Shown: piece after piece, positions 6,120 to 10,018 of the stretch
Layout of the letters: every line of letters starts with the position of its first letter
How positions within the stretch are numbered: the stretch's first letter is position 1
Source: Candidatus Nesterenkonia stercoripullorum
GTDB lineage: Bacteria; Actinomycetota; Actinomycetes; Actinomycetales; Micrococcaceae
Length of the DNA: 10,018 bases
Assembly: GCA_019114115.1 (NCBI GenBank)
Contig: DXGD01000108.1
Span: 1-10,018, forward strand
Direction: 5' to 3'
Translations under genes and position numbers: made by a program
Notes under the pieces: generated by a model
Database searches by the model: none
What the model saw: the letters and a program-made list of their open reading frames with translations, nothing else
Told to the model about the DNA's origin: nothing

Positions 6120-7480
6120 TACTCGCTGGTGGCGAGGAAGACGTTCTTCTCCTCCGTAAAAGCAGCGACGGCGTCCGGGCCGAGCTCCCGTCCGAGTCCG
6201 GACTGCTTGTATCCGCCGAACGGCGTCCAGTACCGGACGGAGGCGTGGGAGTTCACCGAGATGTTTCCCGCCTCCACGGCGCGGGAGACCCGCATGGCGC
6301 GGTCCAGATTCTCGGTGAACACAGACCCGGAGAGGCCGTAGGCTGTGTCGTTGGCGATCCGGACGGCTTCCTCCTCGGTCTCGAAGCGGACCACGGAAAG
6401 GACCGGCCCGAAGATCTCCTCGCGGAAGTCCCGCGCGGAGATCGAGCTGGGCGTGATCACCGTGGGCGGGAACCAAAAGCCGGGACCATCTGGAGCGGAG
6501 CCGGTGAATGCCACCTCACCGGCGGCCACGTAGGCGGCCACTGCATCGCGGTGGTCCGACGATATCAGCGGGCCCATCTCGGCGCTGTCGCTGCCGGGGT
6601 CAGCCACGGTGAAGGACTGCACGGCGTCCTCCAGCTGAGCCATGAAATCGTCGTAGATGCTGGACTGGACCAGCAGCCGGGAACGGGAGCAGCAGTCCTG
6701 GCCCGAGTTGTCGAACACCCCGCCTGGGGCTGCCGCAGCAGCCTTCTCCAGGTCGGCATCCGCGAAGACGATATTGGCGTTCTTCCCGCCCAGCTCAAGC
6801 GTCAGGTTCTTGACCTGGTCGGCGCAACCGCGCATGATCCCCTTGCCCACCTCCGTGGATCCGGTGAAGACCACTTTGCGCACGGCCGGGTGGGTGACGA
6901 AGCGCTGACCCACCACGGAACCCTTGCCAGGCACCACCGTGAGCACGCCCTCGGGCAGACCCGCCTCCAGCGCGAGCTCTCCGATGCGCAACGCCGTCAG
7001 CGGTGTCAGCTCAGCCGGTTTGAGCACTACAGTGTTGCCGGCCGCCAGAGCGGGAGCGAACCCCCATCCCGCGATGGGCATCGGGAAGTTCCACGGAACG
7101 ATCACCCCCACCACGCCCAGCGGTTCGCGGAAGGTGATATCCACACCGCCGGGCACCGGGATCTGCCTCCCGAAGAGCCGCTCAGGCGCCCCCGCGTAGT
7201 ACTCGACGACGTCGCGGACATTGCCCGCCTCCCACCTGGCATTACCTATCGTGTGACCGGCGTTGGCCACTTCGAGCCAGGCCAGCTCCTCCTGGTGGTC
7301 GTCGAGGACGGCGGCGAAGCGACGCATGATCCGGGCGCGGTCCCCAGGGGCGACGGCGCGCCAGCTCTCGAACGCCGTCGCGGCTTTCTGGATGGCAGCG
7401 TCGACCCCGGCCTCATCAGTGGCAGGGATCTCGGCGATCGGGACCTCGGTGGCAGGATTCAGGATGGTGCTGACAGTCAC
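6119..7480 (-). CDS. NAD(P)-dependent aldehyde dehydrogenase (PuuC/AldC-like)
   Basis: This is a 453-residue cytoplasmic enzyme of the aldehyde dehydrogenase superfamily, oxidising an aldehyde to a carboxylate. Visible marks are VVGVIVPWNFP, the cofactor-loop FTGSTEVG, the general base Glu229 in LELGGKN, the nucleophile Cys263 in SGQDCCSRSR (34 residues after Glu229, as in the family), EIFGPVLSV, and the C-terminal PFGGYKQSGLGRE. It is somewhat shorter than the usual 480-500 residues because the N-terminal arm is short. The GTG at 7480 is preceded by AAAGGA (7494-7489) with eight bases between. In gamma-glutamylation pathways this enzyme turns gamma-glutamyl-aminoaldehyde into the acid, which fits its place between the C26 hydrolase gene and the SDR gene. 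It is comparable in position to M. tuberculosis aldC (Rv2858c). The real aldehyde is not determined. Confidence 0.93.
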   Translation of the reverse strand: MTVSTILNPATEVPIAEIPATDEAGVDAAIQKAATAFESWRAVAPGDRARIMRRFAAVLDDHQEELAWLEVANAGHTIGNARWEAGNVRDVVEYYAGAPERLFGRQIPVPGGVDITFREPLGVVGVIVPWNFPMPIAGWGFAPALAAGNTVVLKPAELTPLTALRIGELALEAGLPEGVLTVVPGKGSVVGQRFVTHPAVRKVVFTGSTEVGKGIMRGCADQVKNLTLELGGKNANIVFADADLEKAAAAAPGGVFDNSGQDCCSRSRLLVQSSIYDDFMAQLEDAVQSFTVADPGSDSAEMGPLISSDHRDAVAAYVAAGEVAFTGSAPDGPGFWFPPTVITPSSISARDFREEIFGPVLSVVRFETEEEAVRIANDTAYGLSGSVFTENLDRAMRVSRAVEAGNISVNSHASVRYWTPFGGYKQSGLGRELGPDAVAAFTEEKNVFLATSE

Positions 7481-7549
7481 CTGGTATGTCCTTTCGTCGT
7501 AGTGTCTATGGGCGGCAGGTGCAGAGTCCGGAGCGGTGCCGGAGACTGC

Positions 7550-8347
7550 CTAGGGGTCGGTGTGCGATGAGGCCCCGGAGGATGCGGAACCGGCATGCTG
7601 CTCCGCCGCACGAACCAGCTCAGCGACCACGCGCATATCCGCCGGATTGTGCTCAGGATGCCACTGCACGGCCAGCATCCACGGCCCGCCAGGCGCTGAC
7701 TCCAGCGCCTCCACGGTACCGTCCTCAGCGACGGCGGTGACCTCGAGCCCCTGACCCACCTGGTCAACCGCCTGGTGGTGGTAGCAGGGGGCGGTCAGCT
7801 CCGCGCCGACGGCGGCGGCGATGCGGGACCCGGCGGTCGTCCGCGCCCTCATCTGGCCGTAGACCCCCGGACCAGGCTGCCGCTCGGTATGCCCGAGGAC
7901 CTCGGGAAGGTGCTGATGCAGCGTGCCGCCGCAGGACACATTGATGACCTGCAGGCCACGGCATACCCCGAGCACCGGAATCCCTCGCTGCCGAGCTCTC
8001 CCCAGCAGGAAGAGCTCATGATCATCGCGCCAGGGCTGGTCGCGCGTGGCGGAGTGGCGCGACTGATTGTACCGGTCAGGGCCGACGTCGGCCCCGCCTG
8101 TCAGCATGAGCCCGTCCACGGCGTCGAGCATCGCCGCGTCAGTCCCGTGCGGGGGAAGCAGCACCGGGACCCCGCCCGCCTCCACGACCATGCGCACATA
8201 CTCGGCGGGCAGAACAGCGGCCTCAGTGTCCCACACCCCCCACGCCGCCTTCTGGAGGTAGGTGGTCAGCCCGATCAGCGGGCGCCGGGCTGGCACGTAT
8301 CCCGCGGGGTCGGGGGCACCGCTGCCCTCAGAGACGCTCGAAGCCAC
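7550..8347 (-). CDS. Gamma-glutamyl-gamma-aminobutyrate hydrolase family protein (peptidase C26, PuuD-like)
   Basis: This is a 265-residue class I amidotransferase-fold hydrolase that cleaves gamma-glutamyl amides and frees glutamate. Marks are PLIGLTTYLQ at the N-terminus, VDGLMLTGGADVGPDRY, the nucleophile Cys129 in GVCRGLQVINVSCGG, a CYHHQAVD segment, and His230 with Glu232 in QWHPEHN. The frame is open well into the GS gene. I chose the GTG at 8347, which has GGGAG (8359-8355) seven bases upstream and overlaps the end of the GS gene by 20 bases. A GTG at 8296 (17 residues shorter) is the alternative. The overlap suggests coupled translation with the GS, whose gamma-glutamyl product it would finally hydrolyse. 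It corresponds in position and family to M. tuberculosis Rv2859c. Confidence 0.9.
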   Translation of the reverse strand: MASSVSEGSGAPDPAGYVPARRPLIGLTTYLQKAAWGVWDTEAAVLPAEYVRMVVEAGGVPVLLPPHGTDAAMLDAVDGLMLTGGADVGPDRYNQSRHSATRDQPWRDDHELFLLGRARQRGIPVLGVCRGLQVINVSCGGTLHQHLPEVLGHTERQPGPGVYGQMRARTTAGSRIAAAVGAELTAPCYHHQAVDQVGQGLEVTAVAEDGTVEALESAPGGPWMLAVQWHPEHNPADMRVVAELVRAAEQHAGSASSGASSHTDP

Positions 8348-9800
8348 GACGGCGCTCCCAATCGGTGACAGCGGATTCGAAGGCGGCAAGCTCGACGTCG
8401 GCGGAATTGACGTAGTGCCGCACCACGTCCGCACCGAATGCGTCCTTGGCCAGCTGTGATGCGCTGAGCAGGTCACGCGCGGCGCGCAAGTTCGTGGGCA
8501 GGCTGCGGGCTCCGGCGTCGTAGGCGTTGCCCCTGGTGATCTCCGGCATGGGCAGCTTGTTCTCGATACCGTGCAGACCTGCCGCGATGAGAGCCGCTGT
8601 CGCGAGATAGGGGTTCAGGTCGGCGCCTCCCACCCGCATCTCCACCCGCAGCGACGGACCGTGCCCCACCACGCGCAGCGCACAGGTTCGGTTGTCAGTC
8701 CCCCACGTCAGCGACGTCGGCGCGAAGGAGCCCTCCACGAAGCGCTTATACGAGTTGATGTTCGGCGCGAAGAAATACGTGAAGTCATCCAGACAAGCGA
8801 GCTGACCTGCGATGAAGTGTTCCATCAGGGTCGAGAATCCATGCTCTCGCTCGCCGGGGAGGACGAAGTCGCCCTCAGCGCTGCGCAGGCTCATGTGGAT
8901 ATGGCAGGAGCTGCCCTCCAGCTGGTTGTACTTGGCCATGAAGGTGATCGACTTGCCGTGCTGGGCCGCGATCTCCTTGGCGCCGTTCTTGTAGAGCGAG
9001 TGGTTGTCGCAGGTGGTCATCGCATCGTCGTAGCGGAAGGTGATCTCATGCTGGCCGAAGTTGCACTCGCCTTTGGACCCTTCGACGTACATCCCGGCCC
9101 CTGCCATCGCGTTGCGGATCTCCCGCAACAGCGGCTCGACGCGGGCAGTGCCCAGCAGCGAATAGTCCACGTTGAAGAGGTTGGAGGGGCGCAGGTCTCG
9201 GTAGTCGGCCAGCTGGGCCTCCTCATATCCTGTGTCAAAGGTGATGAACTCCAGCTCAGTGCCGGCGAACGCCTCCAGCCCGAGAGCCTCAAGGCGGGCC
9301 ATCTGGGCTGCCAGGATCTGCCGCGGTGATGCGACCACGTCCCGGCCGTCCGGCCACTGCAGATCGCAGATGACCAAGGCTGTTCCCGGCTGCCAAGGGA
9401 TGTGTCGGAGGGTGCCGAGGTCCGGAACGAAAACGATGTCACCGTAACCGGTGGTCCATGATGACATCTCGTAGCCTGAGACCGTGGTCATCTCCACGTC
9501 CACAGCGAGCAGGTAGTCACAGCCCTCCGTTCCGTGCTGGAGGGCCTCCTCCAGGAAGAATCGCGCCCCGAGTCGCTTGCCCTGAAGCCTCCCCTGGATG
9601 TCGGTGGCCGCGACCACGACGGTATCGATCTCGCCGGTGTCGACCAGTGCGCGCAGTTCCTCCAGTGTCAGCACGGGTGCCTGGTTGGAACCCGCCGAGA
9701 CGAGCCGGTTCAGAGCAGGCCTGCCGGGATCCTCAGGGGCGGGTGGTGAGGGTGCCGTGTCATTCTCGGCGCGGTCTGCAGGGCCAGATGGTCGATTCAT
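8328..9800 (-). CDS. Type I glutamine synthetase family protein, probable gamma-glutamyl-amine ligase (GlnA3/GlnA4/PuuA-like)
   Basis: This 490-residue cytoplasmic enzyme is expected to join glutamate to an amine with ATP. After a Pro/Ala-rich tail of about 40 residues come the beta-grasp part (VVVAATDIQGRLQGKRL) and the catalytic domain: Glu182 and Glu184 in TELEF, Glu245 and Glu252 around GECNFGQHE, His300 and His302 in GSSCHIHMSL, NSYKRF, and RVEMRVGG with a metal-ligand Glu. The Tyr adenylylation segment near the C-terminus of canonical GlnA is not recognisable, so regulation by GlnE is unlikely. The ATG at 9800 has AGGAG (9811-9807) six bases upstream. The C26, aldehyde dehydrogenase and SDR genes downstream mark it as catabolic rather than the housekeeping enzyme, comparable to M. 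tuberculosis glnA4 (Rv2860c) and to PuuA. Which amine it takes cannot be read from sequence; polyamines and ethanolamine are the main known options. Confidence 0.92.
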   Translation of the reverse strand: MNRPSGPADRAENDTAPSPPAPEDPGRPALNRLVSAGSNQAPVLTLEELRALVDTGEIDTVVVAATDIQGRLQGKRLGARFFLEEALQHGTEGCDYLLAVDVEMTTVSGYEMSSWTTGYGDIVFVPDLGTLRHIPWQPGTALVICDLQWPDGRDVVASPRQILAAQMARLEALGLEAFAGTELEFITFDTGYEEAQLADYRDLRPSNLFNVDYSLLGTARVEPLLREIRNAMAGAGMYVEGSKGECNFGQHEITFRYDDAMTTCDNHSLYKNGAKEIAAQHGKSITFMAKYNQLEGSSCHIHMSLRSAEGDFVLPGEREHGFSTLMEHFIAGQLACLDDFTYFFAPNINSYKRFVEGSFAPTSLTWGTDNRTCALRVVGHGPSLRVEMRVGGADLNPYLATAALIAAGLHGIENKLPMPEITRGNAYDAGARSLPTNLRAARDLLSASQLAKDAFGADVVRHYVNSADVELAAFESAVTDWERRRGFERL

Positions 9801-9837
9801 GCAATGCTCCTGACGCGTAGAGTGCGGGGCGCGTGTC

Positions 9838-9880
9838 GGGGTCGTGGTGCCGGGGTCGTGGTGCCGGGGTCCGTGGTGTC
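9838..9880. repeat. 14-base tandem repeat in the GS operon leader
   Basis: GGGGTCGTGGTGCC occurs twice head to tail without a mismatch (9838-9851, 9852-9865). A third, degenerate copy with one inserted base follows (9866-9880). The repeat lies 38 bases upstream of the GS start codon. Confidence 0.8.
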
Positions 9881-9900
9881 GGATTCGATGGTCAGATTCG
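9878..9900. repeat. 10-base direct repeat, 13-base period, in the GS operon leader
   Basis: GTCGGATTCG (9878-9887) and GTCAGATTCG (9891-9900) differ at one base and are three bases apart. A further pair, CCAGGC at 9917-9922 and 9930-9935, has the same 13-base period. This spacing could suit a DNA-binding regulator, but no known operator is recognised. Confidence 0.6.
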
Positions 9901-9946
9901 GTAGTCGAGCGGAGAGCCAGGCTGTCAGACCAGGCCGGTGCCGGAC

Positions 9947-10018
9947 TCAGTGCAGTTGGCTCTCAGCGGCTTGGATCTGCGCGAACTCCTCCTCCGGGGC
10001 ATTGGCCACGAGGTGGTG
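9947..10018 (-). CDS. C-terminal end of an upstream minus-strand gene, possibly an amino acid/amine permease (partial)
   Basis: The minus strand is open from the window edge for 23 codons and ends in TGA at 9949-9947, giving a hydrophilic, Glu/Gln-rich tail (ending QIQAAESQLH). The segment is too short to identify from sequence. A charged cytoplasmic tail and the position upstream of a gamma-glutamyl-amine operon would fit an APC-type amine permease, but that is inference from context only. The gap to the GS start is 146 bases. Confidence 0.4.
   Translation of the reverse strand, partial: HHLVANAPEEEFAQIQAAESQLH

Noticed and set aside
5999..7570. A 523-codon plus-strand open frame opposite the aldehyde dehydrogenase
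   Set aside because: It is longer than the real gene but antisense to an enzyme with all catalytic motifs. The product has no family resemblance and no ribosome binding site; such long antisense frames are usual at this G+C content.
9898..9928. A -35-like CTGACA (minus strand, 9928-9923) with TACCGA (9903-9898) as promoter of the GS operon
   Set aside because: The spacer is 19 bases and the -10 candidate lacks the conserved final T, so it is not better than chance.

Overview
The window is about two thirds or more G+C. It is densely coded, uses GTG as well as ATG starts, and its ribosome binding sites (RBSs) are mostly AAGGAG-like. Together with the gene content this points to a high-GC actinobacterium, plausibly of the order Micrococcales. 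That placement is inference, because there is no rRNA or other marker gene here. No mobile element, tRNA, CRISPR array or phage gene was seen.

Left part, plus strand (1-3618): the 3' end of an uptake cassette. It holds a peptide-type ABC transporter ATPase with two ATPase domains in one chain (its 5' end lies outside the window), a flavin-dependent luciferase-like monooxygenase, and a protein that joins a carboxymuconolactone-decarboxylase-like (CMD) domain to an AhpD-like alkylhydroperoxidase domain. The sequences recall the KPN_01858 / Avi_7169 / Avi_7170 families. As I recall, these occur together with a dedicated peptide/nickel-type ABC importer whose substrate is not known. Here the two CMD-type proteins appear as one chain.

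Right part, minus strand, read from right to left (10018-4433): the C-terminus of an upstream gene (perhaps a permease), a non-canonical type I glutamine synthetase (GS), a class C26 gamma-glutamyl hydrolase, an aldehyde dehydrogenase, a short-chain dehydrogenase and a second, GMP-synthase-like glutamine amidotransferase. Two gene junctions overlap and the other gaps are short, so this looks like one operon. GS, hydrolase, aldehyde dehydrogenase and short-chain dehydrogenase have the same order as Mycobacterium tuberculosis Rv2860c-Rv2857c. The likely logic is a gamma-glutamylation route: the GS-like ligase attaches glutamate to an amine, a dehydrogenase or oxidase converts the amine end to an aldehyde and then an acid, and the C26 enzyme releases glutamate. 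The amine (polyamine, ethanolamine, another monoamine) cannot be told from sequence, and no PuuB-type flavin oxidase is in the window.

Between the two blocks lies a minus-strand VOC/glyoxalase-like gene (3646-4287), convergent with the CMD-AhpD fusion. It is separated from the operon above it by a 145-base gap with a strong hairpin. The leader of the GS operon (9801-9946) carries two sets of short direct repeats and four evenly spaced G4 tracts.
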